A stretch of DNA of 64,000 nt from Paenibacillus sp. Root52 (lineage in GTDB: Bacteria; Bacillota; Bacilli; Paenibacillales; Paenibacillaceae), in assembly GCF_001426865.1 (NCBI RefSeq), contig NZ_LMFO01000001.1, positions 434,001-498,000 on the forward strand. Reading direction: 5' to 3'. This document shows, one piece after another, positions 44,063-53,668 of the stretch (the first letter of the stretch is position 1; each line of letters opens with the position of its first letter). The notes beneath the pieces are model-generated. The model worked only from the letters and a program-made list of their open reading frames with translations, did no database searches and was not told the DNA's origin. Both the position numbers and the translations under genes were made by a program.

Positions 44063-44917
44063 ATGGCAAAAGTTCGCATATTTGCGGATAGCATATCGGA
44101 TATCCCTCAGGAATGGATCATGAAATACAACATTGGCATTGTGCCCTTGCATATTGTATTTGAAGACGAATCGTTTCTCGATCGTATCGAGATAGATACC
44201 CATGAGATGTACAGAAGGGTAGAGGAATCTGGCAAGTTGCCAAAGACTGCAGCACCTTCACCTGCTGATTTTATTCGAATATTCAGTCCTGCAATTGAAA
44301 ATGGAGAAGATGTACTGTTTATCAGTATGTCTTCTGAGTTATCGTCTACTTATCAGAACGCCCTAATTGCAGCGAGAGAATTTCCGGCTGGTCGAATAAC
44401 TGTGATAGATTCATTAAATGTATCGGCTGGAGCAGCCATGATTGTTCTCTTGGCTACCAGAGCTGCAGTAGAGGGACAAAGTGCACTAAGTATTTCAGAG
44501 AAAATTCATCAGCTGAGAGATGAAGTACAATTAAACGTACTAGTAAATGGACTTGATTATTTACATAAAGGCGGAAGAGTAAGTAATCTACAACATTTAG
44601 TTGGAAGTATCCTTCGAATCAGGCCAATCCTTTATGTAAGACAAGGCCGCGTTTTCTCTGGTGTGAAATACCGTGGGAACAAAGAGCGAGTTCTCCGTAA
44701 ACTGTTAGATAGCATTCTTTCACATATTCACCGTATTGATCATGATCAGGTTATTATAGCCCATACTTTGGAGGCGGAATCAGCAGAATGGGTCAGAAAT
44801 ATAATCCTTGAAGAAACCTGTATACGTGATGTATTTATTATTGAAGGTGGCTGTGCGATCTGTTCTCACAGCGGTCCACACAGTCTCGCAATCAGCTTCA
44901 TTATGAAGTTGAGTTAG
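44063..44917 (+). CDS. DegV-family fatty-acid-binding protein
   Basis: This is a 284-residue DegV/FakB-type protein that binds a fatty acid and presents it to the kinase FakA for phosphorylation. The N-terminal domain opens with RIFADSISDIPQEWIMKY and has the conserved TAAPSPADF (near residue 68) and ISMSSELSSTYQNA (near residue 95), which hold the carboxylate. The second domain contains LVNGLDYLHKGGRVS. It is 12 bases after ydfJ and likely in the same operon, which hints at a lipid connection for the exporter. A hairpin follows. Confidence 0.93.
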   Translation: MAKVRIFADSISDIPQEWIMKYNIGIVPLHIVFEDESFLDRIEIDTHEMYRRVEESGKLPKTAAPSPADFIRIFSPAIENGEDVLFISMSSELSSTYQNALIAAREFPAGRITVIDSLNVSAGAAMIVLLATRAAVEGQSALSISEKIHQLRDEVQLNVLVNGLDYLHKGGRVSNLQHLVGSILRIRPILYVRQGRVFSGVKYRGNKERVLRKLLDSILSHIHRIDHDQVIIAHTLEAESAEWVRNIILEETCIRDVFIIEGGCAICSHSGPHSLAISFIMKLS

Positions 44918-44935
44918 TTAATGAATTCATTTATT

Positions 44936-44972
44936 CAAATAAGAAGTTACCCCTGTGGTGACTTCTTATTTG
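44936..44972 (+). terminator. Hairpin after the degV-family gene
   Basis: CAAATAAGAAGT(T)ACC and GGT(G)ACTTCTTATTTG form a stem of about 16 pairs with a five-base loop. No strict T-run follows beyond the stem. Confidence 0.75.
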
Positions 44973-45074
44973 ATATTCAGATTTTCAATTTAACTAAACA
45001 TTAAATCTTAAATTAGAAACGGAAGATTCATTTAAGACACGATGTCGGCATAAGCACAGTGAGATGTCATGAAT

Positions 45075-45102
45075 TTGGTAGAAATAATTTCTGAATTATG
45101 AT
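45075..45102 (+). promoter_or_regulatory. Candidate promoter of the two-component pair
   Basis: TTGGTA (45075-45080) and TATGAT (45097-45102) are separated by 16 bases and lie 74 bases before the sensor kinase start. Confidence 0.5.
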
Positions 45103-45175
45103 CAAATTAATAAGAGTAAGCAGTTATGGTTACTAGATACTACGGTCCTACTTTCAATACATAGGAGGAATAAAA

Positions 45176-46912
45176 ATGGGTATACATTTTCCTCGTTTTT
45201 CATGGAACTCGATTCGTTTCAAACTGGTTGTGGGCTTGTTTGTTGTTACATTACCGCTCATAACTCTCCTTATTTACAACAATCGCTACAGTATCGATGT
45301 GGTCCGTAACCAAGTAGCTATCTCTAACAAGAATTTGATCTCTTTATATATGAACCAGATTGATGACCGGTTAGAACTTGCCGAGAAGAATATACTCGGA
45401 CTGGCCACAACGAACTCTGATATTCAGTCCATGGGTACGCCAAACTCCGAAGATGAATATCAAATAGCGAAGTATAATGCTTCAGTTGATCTGTCCAATA
45501 GTATGTTCTTATACAAATCTATTGATGCATTTTTTGTTTATGTACCCAACCGTCAAGATTTATTAGATATTTCGCAATCTTCCGTTCCATTCCCCGAACG
45601 GATAGAAGTTGAACAAAATCTAATTAAACACTTAAATCAATTATCTGATTCGTCCCAAATGCCAAGCAACTCGTGGTATATACAAAATGTTGGTGATCAA
45701 AGTTATCTCCTCCGTGTCACTGAAGCAGATAACTTATTTATTGGTGCCTGGGTTAATGCTAATACACTACTTGGTCCTCTGAGTTTAATAGATTTTGGGG
45801 AAAATGGTAGCGGACTTCTCATCACATCTGCAGGGAAACCGATGGTTCGTTCGGATTTAGATCTTGAACATGTTGATCTTACGAAAGGATTTCAACATTA
45901 TTATCTAACCGGTGACAGAAACAACTTGATGGTTGTTGGGCAATCCTCTAGTGAAGGGGATTTCAGTCTGGCTGCAATCATCCCTAACAATCAGATCTTG
46001 CAAAACCTGCCTATGTTATCATGGTTAATTGGTTGGATATCATTTTCTGCCATTGCATTAGTACCAATAAGTCTATATTTTCTACATCGCACCTTGTTAG
46101 TGCCTTTAAACCGTCTCATTGCAGTCATGAATAAAATTAATAAAGGCTTATTGCATGTTCGCGTTGAGGATTACAAAACATCCGACGAATTTTTAATGGT
46201 ATACCACACTTTTAATATGATGATTAAACAAATTGAGAAATTGAAAATTGATGTGTATGAAGAACAATTGAGTAAGCAGAGAATCGAACTTCAGCACCTC
46301 CAACTTCAGATTAATCCTCATTTCTTTATGAATTCGTTAAACATTCTATATAGCTTGGCTCAAGTGAAGAATTTTACTCTTATTCAAGATATGACCCTGT
46401 GCCTGGTTCGCTACTTCAGGTTTATGTTCCGAAGCAATCTTTCCTTTGTAACGCTAACTGAGGAACTTGAACATGTCCGCAATTATGTTCGAATCCAGGA
46501 ATTGCGTTTCCCAGAACAAGTGACTTGTACTATAGAATATCCTGAAATGTTAAAACATTTAAACATCCCTCCACTGCTCATTCAAACTTTTCTTGAGAAT
46601 TCAATCAAACATAGCGTTACTTTAGAGGAACCTTTGCATCTCTCGGTCATACTTGAATTACGAGAAACAGGTTTAAATCCATTTATTGAAATCATTATTA
46701 GAGACACGGGTAGAGGATTTCCTGAAGATGTATTGACGCAAATTCGTTCGGGAAACCGAATCGTTGATGAGAAAGGTGAACACATAGGCATATGGAATCT
46801 TAAGAAAAGGTTACTTCTACTATATGGTCAGGATGCGTCATTATCCTGTTATAATGGCTTTCCCCAAGGCGCTGTAGTAGTGGTTCGACTTCCTTACGCT
46901 GAAGAGCTCTAG
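45176..46912 (+). CDS. YesM-type sensor histidine kinase
   Basis: This is a 578-residue membrane kinase of the YesM/LytS-like class that senses extracellular carbohydrate or its loaded binding protein. One helix at about 17-36 and another at about 283-305 enclose an extracellular sensor domain. A HAMP segment follows, then the His_kinase motif LQINPHFFMNSLNILYSLA with phospho-His382, and an ATPase domain with IRDTGRGF. The ATG follows AGGAGG. The partner regulator starts 20 bases after it, and an ABC importer lies downstream. Such kinases usually act with a neighbouring sugar ABC system, which is the case here. Confidence 0.93.
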   Translation: MGIHFPRFSWNSIRFKLVVGLFVVTLPLITLLIYNNRYSIDVVRNQVAISNKNLISLYMNQIDDRLELAEKNILGLATTNSDIQSMGTPNSEDEYQIAKYNASVDLSNSMFLYKSIDAFFVYVPNRQDLLDISQSSVPFPERIEVEQNLIKHLNQLSDSSQMPSNSWYIQNVGDQSYLLRVTEADNLFIGAWVNANTLLGPLSLIDFGENGSGLLITSAGKPMVRSDLDLEHVDLTKGFQHYYLTGDRNNLMVVGQSSSEGDFSLAAIIPNNQILQNLPMLSWLIGWISFSAIALVPISLYFLHRTLLVPLNRLIAVMNKINKGLLHVRVEDYKTSDEFLMVYHTFNMMIKQIEKLKIDVYEEQLSKQRIELQHLQLQINPHFFMNSLNILYSLAQVKNFTLIQDMTLCLVRYFRFMFRSNLSFVTLTEELEHVRNYVRIQELRFPEQVTCTIEYPEMLKHLNIPPLLIQTFLENSIKHSVTLEEPLHLSVILELRETGLNPFIEIIIRDTGRGFPEDVLTQIRSGNRIVDEKGEHIGIWNLKKRLLLLYGQDASLSCYNGFPQGAVVVVRLPYAEEL

Positions 46913-46931
46913 AAAGGTGGCTTATATTACT

Positions 46932-48569
46932 ATGTACCAGTTAATTATTGTTGATGATGAGATACATGCTGTGGAAGGGATTCGCCTGGGTATGGATTGG
47001 AGTAAGCTGGGGATTGATAAAGTTTTAACGGCGCATACGGTTAAGCAGGCAAAAGAATTGTTTGAGGAAAAGCGTATTGATATCATGCTCTGTGATATCG
47101 AGATGCCTCAAGCATCCGGTTTGGAGTTAGCCCAATGGGTTCGAGAACGATTTCCTCAAACAGAAACTATTTTTCTAACGTGTCACGCTGATTTTGACTA
47201 TGCCAAGCAGGCAATCCGATTAGGAAGTTTAGATTATATCTTAAAGCCTGTACCATTCAATGAACTGGAAAAGGTAATCCTCAAAGCAAAAGAAAGGATT
47301 CACAAAGAAGCAGAGTTTATTCAAATTAGTCAATTTGGGCAATTCTGGTTTCAACTTCAACCAATGTTAAACGAACGGTTCTGGCAGGATATTCTGAATC
47401 AAACTATTCCATCCAATCCACAAGCTCTGAGTCTCGCTGCTGCCGATCGAAATATTGAATATCTAGCTGAAATGTTATTTTTACCAATCTTGATTAACAT
47501 TCAAAGATGGCATAAATCCCTGACCTTACGTGAGGAGAAGATATTGGAGTATGGTCTTAAAAATTCTGCTGAGGAAATACTTCTTAAGTCAAAAAAAGAA
47601 GGATTGGTTATTGCGCTAAGCAATAGAAGAATACTTACCATACTTTCTTTAGAAGAAAAAGAGGATCTCACAGCCGCATTAGAGCAAGAAGGGCAACGCT
47701 ATGTTGAGGAATGCAGTCATTATTTTTATTGTGACATTTCATGTTATATTGGACAACCTGTTCATGGTCATGAAATGTTGGATATGGTGAACAAACTTAA
47801 TGAATTGGATCGCAATAATGTTGCATACAACAATAAAGTGTTTTTCCTATCTAAATCTCAAATCAACTCTTCACATTATGAGGCTGCAAATATCAAGTTA
47901 TGGAGTGTTATGTTAAATAAAGATTCATTTGATGAAGTATTAAGTGAATCTACCGAGTATTTAAATGGTCTGGATAGAGGGGTTCTAAACGCCGATCTTT
48001 TGAACCGTGTCTACCAGGACTTTCAACAGATGATGTATTTTGTACTACAAACAAAAGGGATTCAAGCGCATCAATTATACAGTGATTCATTTTCACAGCA
48101 AATGAGTTTGAATGCTACTCGTTCCTTAACCAATTTAATTGAGTGGGTTGAACACACGTTAATAAAAGCAAAAGAATATGTACATTCGGTAGAACAATCA
48201 TTAACTGTTGTACAGAAAGTAATGCAGTTCATACAACTTAATATATCCAAGGATATTTCCCGAGAAGAAATTGCCAATCATGTCTTTCTTAATCCAGATT
48301 ACCTAACACGTATTTTTAAAAAAGAAACGGGTATTGCTGTATCTGATTACTTATTTCAAGAAAGGTTAAGAATCGCCAAAGAACTCTTGATAAAAACCGA
48401 TATGCAAATTAGTGCAATAGCTTCCCATATTGGATATGTGAATTTTTCTCATTTTTCACGGATGTTTAAGAAGCATACCAATATGAATCCGAATGAATTT
48501 CGCAATACACATCAACAATCCAAAAGCAAAATTATAATTAGCGGAGTCGAAGAGGACACTCGACTTTAG
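46932..48569 (+). CDS. YesN-type AraC response regulator
   Basis: This is a 545-residue response regulator. The receiver domain has DDE near residues 8-10, phospho-acceptor Asp55 in IMLCDIEMP and Lys in YILKPV. A middle region of about 300 residues shows no domain I can name. The C-terminal AraC domain holds two helix-turn-helix units (EEIANHVFLNPDYLTRIFKK and the following SAIASHIGYVNFSHFSRMFK). GTG 46917 is an in-frame alternative, but the AGAAAGGTGG site lies inside that extension, so ATG 46932 is preferred. It probably activates the importer genes from 48804 when phosphorylated by the kinase at 45176. Confidence 0.93.
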   Translation: MYQLIIVDDEIHAVEGIRLGMDWSKLGIDKVLTAHTVKQAKELFEEKRIDIMLCDIEMPQASGLELAQWVRERFPQTETIFLTCHADFDYAKQAIRLGSLDYILKPVPFNELEKVILKAKERIHKEAEFIQISQFGQFWFQLQPMLNERFWQDILNQTIPSNPQALSLAAADRNIEYLAEMLFLPILINIQRWHKSLTLREEKILEYGLKNSAEEILLKSKKEGLVIALSNRRILTILSLEEKEDLTAALEQEGQRYVEECSHYFYCDISCYIGQPVHGHEMLDMVNKLNELDRNNVAYNNKVFFLSKSQINSSHYEAANIKLWSVMLNKDSFDEVLSESTEYLNGLDRGVLNADLLNRVYQDFQQMMYFVLQTKGIQAHQLYSDSFSQQMSLNATRSLTNLIEWVEHTLIKAKEYVHSVEQSLTVVQKVMQFIQLNISKDISREEIANHVFLNPDYLTRIFKKETGIAVSDYLFQERLRIAKELLIKTDMQISAIASHIGYVNFSHFSRMFKKHTNMNPNEFRNTHQQSKSKIIISGVEEDTRL

Positions 48570-48600
48570 TTTATGCAACTATATAGCAATATTTTAATAA

Positions 48601-48634
48601 ATGAGCCAGTCAAGTTTACACTTGACCGGTTCAT
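48601..48634 (+). terminator. Hairpin after the yesN-type gene
   Basis: ATGAGCCAGTCAAGT (48601-48615) pairs with ACTTGACCGGTTCAT (48620-48634), with G-U pairs and a four-base loop, followed by TTTATT. Confidence 0.82.
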
Positions 48635-48704
48635 TTTATTGCTTAGGCTGATGTACTAATCATAGTCGTTAAATGAATATTGAAAGGTCGTACAAACAGC
48701 AGAA

Positions 48705-48733
48705 TTGCAGGCGAGTACTCTGTAAACTATAAG
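48705..48733 (+). promoter_or_regulatory. Candidate promoter of the ABC importer operon
   Basis: TTGCAG (48705-48710), 17 bases, then TATAAG (48728-48733), about 70 bases before the binding-protein start. Control by the adjacent regulator is likely, but no repeated operator was identified. Confidence 0.55.
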
Positions 48734-48803
48734 TATCCACTTCTGAACACCACACATTTAAAGGTTGTCATAAGTAGAAAAATGATCATGAGGGGGAAGA
48801 ATT

Positions 48804-50297
48804 ATGAAAAAGAAATTGAAGTTATTCAGCGTACTGATCCTAGCATCGGTATTGCTATTATCTGCATGCAGTAGTGAGGACAGTAGTACCAATCAAGGTG
48901 AGAAAAGTAATGAAGATGTGACTGAACTAAAGGTCGCATTTCCTATTTTTGGTGCACTACCAAAAGACATGTCTCTTATTGAAGATGCCGTTAACGAATT
49001 AGCTCAACAGAAAATCAACGTGAGGGTGAAACTAATACCCATAAGCTTTTCCAACTGGATGCAGCAAACCAATTTGATGTTTTCCAGTGGAGAACAACTT
49101 GATCTGATGCCTAGCATTTATAATTACAGCCAGTCCGTTCTACAAGGGCAATTGATTCCACTAGATGGGCTATTAACAAGCCATGGACAAGGAATTGTTA
49201 AGGCTCTGGATCCTGCCTATCTAGATGCCTCAAAAGTGAATGGGATTATCTACGGTGTGCCAACTTTGCATGAAATGGCTGTCGTTAACGGAGTGTCCAT
49301 GCGAAAAGATATTGTTAAGAAGTATGGTGTTGATACTAGTAAACTGCAAACCATTGAGGATCTGGAAGAAGTGCTGAAAACAGTTAAAGCTGGAGAACCC
49401 AACATGGCACCTTTAATCCCGTCTACTGTAGGTGCATCTATACTTAATAATTACAAAACATTTGATGAACTTAGCAACACTATAGGTGTTCTTCCAAATT
49501 ACGATAATAATTTAAAAGTAGTTAATCTGTATGAGACTAAAGAATATGCTGAGCAGCTTAAAATGCTTAGGAGGTGGTATCAGGAAGGGTTAATTCTACA
49601 AGATGCTTCAACCAATCAAGCTAATCCATCAGATCTGATAAATTCTGAACGCGGCTTCTCATTTCTAACTAGTGCACATCCGGCAGCACTAAGCGAAACA
49701 GCTAAGTCTAATGGTGTGGAGATGAAGGTTTATAAATTCTCACAGCCTCCTGTTTCCACAACATCTCAAATAACAAATACGATGTGGGGAATCACTGTAA
49801 ACTCCAAGAACCCGGATAAGGCGATGGAATTTCTGAATCTGATGTACTCTGATAAGGAAATTGCCAACTTATTGATATGGGGTATTGAGGGTAAGCATTA
49901 TGAGATCAAATCTGGTAATATTATTGGTTTTCCTGAAGGCGTTAATGCTCAAAGTTCGGGATACTATATGAATATGGGGTGGTTATTTGGTAATCAATTC
50001 ATAGCAAACGTCTGGGAGGGGACTGACCCTGAATTGTGGGAGAAAGTAAAACAGTTTAATGCATCGGCTACGAGATCAAAAGCATTGGGTTTTACTTTTG
50101 ATTCATCGACAGTGAAGACTGAGGTAGCATCTATCGGCAATGTTATTACTCAATACGCGCTTCCCCTTGAAACAGGGAGTGTAGACCCGGATAAAATCCT
50201 GCCTAAATTTATAGAAAGCTTAAAAGCAGCAGGCATTGACAAGGTGATTGCAGAGAAGCAAAAGCAGCTTGATGAATGGGTACAAGAACAGAATTAA
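48804..50297 (+). CDS. Extracellular sugar-binding lipoprotein
   Basis: This is a 497-residue family 1 solute-binding protein. The signal peptide ends in LLLSACSS, with the lipidated Cys near residue 22, followed by a Ser/Asn/Glu linker. The body has the two-lobed binding-protein pattern with NTMWGITVNSKNPDKAMEFLNLMYS, a segment common to LplA-like binders. The start follows AGGGGGAAG. It precedes the two permeases and delivers substrate to them. The substrate is unknown, since no glycosidase of defined specificity is in the same operon. Confidence 0.92.
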   Translation: MKKKLKLFSVLILASVLLLSACSSEDSSTNQGEKSNEDVTELKVAFPIFGALPKDMSLIEDAVNELAQQKINVRVKLIPISFSNWMQQTNLMFSSGEQLDLMPSIYNYSQSVLQGQLIPLDGLLTSHGQGIVKALDPAYLDASKVNGIIYGVPTLHEMAVVNGVSMRKDIVKKYGVDTSKLQTIEDLEEVLKTVKAGEPNMAPLIPSTVGASILNNYKTFDELSNTIGVLPNYDNNLKVVNLYETKEYAEQLKMLRRWYQEGLILQDASTNQANPSDLINSERGFSFLTSAHPAALSETAKSNGVEMKVYKFSQPPVSTTSQITNTMWGITVNSKNPDKAMEFLNLMYSDKEIANLLIWGIEGKHYEIKSGNIIGFPEGVNAQSSGYYMNMGWLFGNQFIANVWEGTDPELWEKVKQFNASATRSKALGFTFDSSTVKTEVASIGNVITQYALPLETGSVDPDKILPKFIESLKAAGIDKVIAEKQKQLDEWVQEQN

Positions 50298-50357
50298 CTG
50301 TCATTTCAACGTCACAATAGATCAACAATAGATCGTAATGAAAGAAGGGAGTGCTGA

Positions 50358-51290
50358 ATGATGAAAGGCAGATTAAATGGTGCAAGAAGGACACTATGGA
50401 AATATGGTTCCCTTTATTTAATGATGTTACCCGGAGTTGCTTATCTGATCATTAACAACTATATGCCTATGTATGGAATAAGCATTGCATTTAAAGATAT
50501 TAATTTCGCAAAGGGAATCTGGGGTAGTGACTGGAATGGTATGGACAACTTCAAATTTTTATTTTCATCGTCCGATGCTTTCATTATTACCCGTAATACC
50601 ATTCTATATAATGCAGCTTTTATTATTATCGGACTTATTGTTGGAGTGGGAACAGCTATTCTACTGAATGAAATCAAGAATCAGTTGGCAGTCAAGTTCT
50701 ATCAAAGTGTGTTACTGCTGCCTTATCTAATTTCTATGGTTCTGGTAAGTTATCTGGTGTATTCGTTACTAAGTGTGAATGTAGGGCTAATGAACAAGAC
50801 GATCCTGCCGGCCTTAGGCATAGACCCTGTATCTTGGTATAATGAGCCCAAATTCTGGCCATTCATATTGGTCATCGTAAACTTATGGAAGGGTATAGGC
50901 TTCTCCTGTGTAGTGTACCTTGCAGCCATTATTGGTATTGATAAGGAGTATTATGAGGCAGCCAAGTTGGATGGCGCTAGTAAATGGCAGCAGATACGTA
51001 AGATCACAGTTCCATTAATCACACCAATTATTGTCATGATGACCCTATTAAGTATAGGGCGTATTTTTTACTCAGACTTTGGATTGTTCTATCAAGTGCC
51101 CATGAATTCCGGTGCCTTATACAGTACAACAAATGTTATTGATACGTATGTATTCCGCGCACTTATGCAGCTTGGTGATATTGGGATGTCTGCTGCGGCA
51201 GGATTGTACCAATCTGTTGTAGGTTTTATCCTTGTCATTCTTTCAAATTATACGGTTCGAAAAATTAACAAAGAAAATGCGTTGTTCTAG
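50358..51290 (+). CDS. ABC sugar permease, LplB/UgpA type
   Basis: This is a 310-residue six-helix permease. The N-terminal NYMPMYGISIAFKDINF is characteristic of the LplB group. The EAA loop is EAAKLDGASKWQQIRKITVP near residue 200. A GAAGGGAG site precedes ATG 50358; the next codon is also ATG, so the start could be 50361. It is paired with the permease at 51302, only 11 bases downstream. No ATPase gene is present. Confidence 0.94.
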   Translation: MMKGRLNGARRTLWKYGSLYLMMLPGVAYLIINNYMPMYGISIAFKDINFAKGIWGSDWNGMDNFKFLFSSSDAFIITRNTILYNAAFIIIGLIVGVGTAILLNEIKNQLAVKFYQSVLLLPYLISMVLVSYLVYSLLSVNVGLMNKTILPALGIDPVSWYNEPKFWPFILVIVNLWKGIGFSCVVYLAAIIGIDKEYYEAAKLDGASKWQQIRKITVPLITPIIVMMTLLSIGRIFYSDFGLFYQVPMNSGALYSTTNVIDTYVFRALMQLGDIGMSAAAGLYQSVVGFILVILSNYTVRKINKENALF

Positions 51291-51301
51291 GAGGTATTGT
51301 G

Positions 51302-52192
51302 ATGGCTAAAGAAGAACGTTTATGGCATTGGGGTTCTAATATTATTTTGATCTTGTTGTCTCTTGCATGTATATGTCCATTCCTGCTTCTTGTCATATCC
51401 TCATTAACTGATGAGCAATCTATTATTCAACAAGGCTACTCCTTCTTCCCGGAGACATTTAGTTTTGCAGCTTATGAATATATATGGCAGCAATCCTCTC
51501 TCATTTTTAATGCGTATGGAATCACAATTTTTGTTACCGTAGTTGGAACTGCATCCAGTTTACTTATTACTTCAATGCTAGCTTATCCTCTTTCAAGACC
51601 GGATTTGCCTGGTGGCAAATTTGTAGCATTCCTTTTGTTCTTTGCTTTGTTATTCAACGGAGGATTAGCTCCAACTTACATCATATATACTCAAATATTC
51701 CATCTGAAAAATACACTTGCAGCTCTTATTATTCCAGGATTATTAATGAACGGATTTAGTGTGCTGATGATGAGAGGTTTTTTCATGACGACAGTACCTT
51801 CCTCGGTTTTGGAGTCGGCAAGTATAGACGGGGCTAGAGAGTTTACAATTTATCGGAAAATTGTGTTACCGCTTTCATTGCCTATATTGGCTGTTGTGGG
51901 TTTGTTGCAAGGACTTATGTATTGGAATGATTGGTTCAATGGTTTGATTTATCTTACTGATCCTAAACTATACAGCTTGCAAACCGTGATGAACCAACTG
52001 ATGAGTAACATCCAGTTTCTTTCCAACAACAGTTCAGTTAGTTCATTGGCAAGCGACTCCATGCAAGAGCTGCCAACAGAGGCTTTCCGCATGGCTATTG
52101 CGGTAATCAGCATTGCTCCCATTATGCTAGCTTATCCTTTTCTACAGAAATATTTTGTCAAAGGTTTAGCTCTGGGAGCGGTTAAGGGTTAA
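51302..52192 (+). CDS. ABC sugar permease, LplC/UgpE type
   Basis: This second permease of the importer, 296 residues and six helices, has the EAA loop ESASIDGAREFTIYRKIVLP near residue 175. It ends in KYFVKGLALGAVKG, the usual LplC-type tail. A GTG at 51299 is in frame, but the AGGAGG at 51291-51296 is only two bases from it, so ATG 51302 is better. A bidirectional terminator follows. Confidence 0.94.
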   Translation: MAKEERLWHWGSNIILILLSLACICPFLLLVISSLTDEQSIIQQGYSFFPETFSFAAYEYIWQQSSLIFNAYGITIFVTVVGTASSLLITSMLAYPLSRPDLPGGKFVAFLLFFALLFNGGLAPTYIIYTQIFHLKNTLAALIIPGLLMNGFSVLMMRGFFMTTVPSSVLESASIDGAREFTIYRKIVLPLSLPILAVVGLLQGLMYWNDWFNGLIYLTDPKLYSLQTVMNQLMSNIQFLSNNSSVSSLASDSMQELPTEAFRMAIAVISIAPIMLAYPFLQKYFVKGLALGAVKG

Positions 52193-52222
52193 GCGATATA
52201 GCAGTACTTGGTCTTTCATTTT

Positions 52223-52256
52223 AAAGCTCATCATGTATTGAACATGATGAGCTTTT
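52223..52256. terminator. Bidirectional terminator between permease and araC-type gene
   Basis: AAAGCTCATCATGT (52223-52236) and ACATGATGAGCTTT (52242-52255) form a perfect 14-base stem with a five-base loop between convergent genes. T-rich sequence follows on the plus side. Confidence 0.92.
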
Positions 52257-52286
52257 GATTTTATTAAAGATGTTGTCCGCCCTAAT

Positions 52287-53549
52287 TTACTCTTCATCGT
52301 CGTTCACAATGTTAAATTTGTTCTTGTCTCTGTATTTTTTCGGTGTCAGGTCTGTATGTTTTTTAAAGATCTTAATAAAATGGGTTTGATCATAAAAATT
52401 CAATTTAGCTGCTATTGCAGTAACAGGTAGTTGGGTTAATTCCAACATTTTTTTTGCTTCTTCAATTTTCTCTGCTTGAATGAACTGGGTAATCGTCACT
52501 CCTGTTTCTTTCTTGAAGAGCTGAGACAAGTAATTTTCCTGTAAACCAGCCTTTTTGGCTAGAACAGACAAAGTAATATTTTCATATAAGTGGTTAAAAA
52601 TATATTCCTGGCAAGACGCAATGGACTTGGAGAAATTTTTCCGTTTACTGTTAGAAACCCGATCAACAAAGTCTATTAATGCATCGCCAATGGCAGCAAC
52701 TACCGCACTGTATTCACGAAGATCTTCGATATGCTGAATATGAAGATCGCTGAGAGTATAAGCGATTTCTGGATATAGACCTCCTTCAATCGCAGCTCGC
52801 GCAGCGAGTGCAATCGAATAGATGCCAAGATTTTTTATCCTTCGCAACTGGTTATAGTTAGACAGAATACCAGGGCCATCGTAATTAGCCGTAAGTGTCA
52901 TTTGATTAAAGGCAGTTTTATCCCCGTTTTTAATAGACCTCAACAGCTGTTTCTCGATCTCAAATACACCACTGAATTCGAATGATTCCCGTCGATCGGA
53001 AATGACGATTTCGGCAAGTTTACTTGAATCAGACTCAGGCTCAAATCGAAAATGTTTTTCCATAATATCAGTGATATCAAGCATGATTTCATTGATTAGA
53101 TGGTGTACCAAAATTCCGATATGATTAAGGCGTTTTGTTGAATAGAGAGGTAGTCGCTGCAAGTAGGAATTCCACTCAGGTGTCGCAGTGTAATGGCATT
53201 CTCTCAACAGATCATTGATGATTTCGTTGTTCATCGAGATCACGGTAGTAGGACCAATAACGATGATTGCCTCCATAACACGATCATCAAGTAACGGAAC
53301 AACGATAAAGGATTCTCCTAAAGGGGTTGTATGAATATTTGGGACAAGCAAAGGTTGAACTTGTTGCTTCAGAAGCCCAACAAGCTCTGAGTGATGGTTA
53401 AAAAGAGGATTAATTGGTATACCTTCCAGGAGGTAAGTGAAAATCTCGTCATGATCATCCATCCAAGTGTAACAGATAGGTAGTTGCAAGCTCTCTAGTA
53501 ACAATTTGCACGAGTTATGTAAGCGTTCATCAGCTTGAGCTGATCTCAT
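52287..53549 (-). CDS. AraC-family regulator with a long N-terminal region
   Basis: This is a 420-residue regulator. The last 100 residues are an AraC DNA-binding domain (ITLSVLAKKAGLQENYLSQL and a second HTH at VTAIAAKLNFYDQTHFIKIF). The first 300 residues do not match a cupin or a receiver. They contain a possible PAS/GAF-like start (residues 20-110) and a helical segment around LAARAAIEGGLYPEIAYTLS that recurs in this type of regulator, as I recall. A GTG at 53558 is an in-frame alternative, but AGGA is spaced properly only for ATG 53549. It diverges from the SDR and GH-A genes and is likely their regulator. Confidence 0.88.
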   Translation of the reverse strand: MRSAQADERLHNSCKLLLESLQLPICYTWMDDHDEIFTYLLEGIPINPLFNHHSELVGLLKQQVQPLLVPNIHTTPLGESFIVVPLLDDRVMEAIIVIGPTTVISMNNEIINDLLRECHYTATPEWNSYLQRLPLYSTKRLNHIGILVHHLINEIMLDITDIMEKHFRFEPESDSSKLAEIVISDRRESFEFSGVFEIEKQLLRSIKNGDKTAFNQMTLTANYDGPGILSNYNQLRRIKNLGIYSIALAARAAIEGGLYPEIAYTLSDLHIQHIEDLREYSAVVAAIGDALIDFVDRVSNSKRKNFSKSIASCQEYIFNHLYENITLSVLAKKAGLQENYLSQLFKKETGVTITQFIQAEKIEEAKKMLELTQLPVTAIAAKLNFYDQTHFIKIFKKHTDLTPKKYRDKNKFNIVNDDEE

Positions 53550-53668
53550 TCGATTCACATCCTACAAGTACATTGATTTATACTTTTTTAATAAGAATCA
53601 TACCATAAACAATACATATTTAATATTAGAATTAGTGTTAGTTCCACAATCTAAACGAGGTGATTAAA

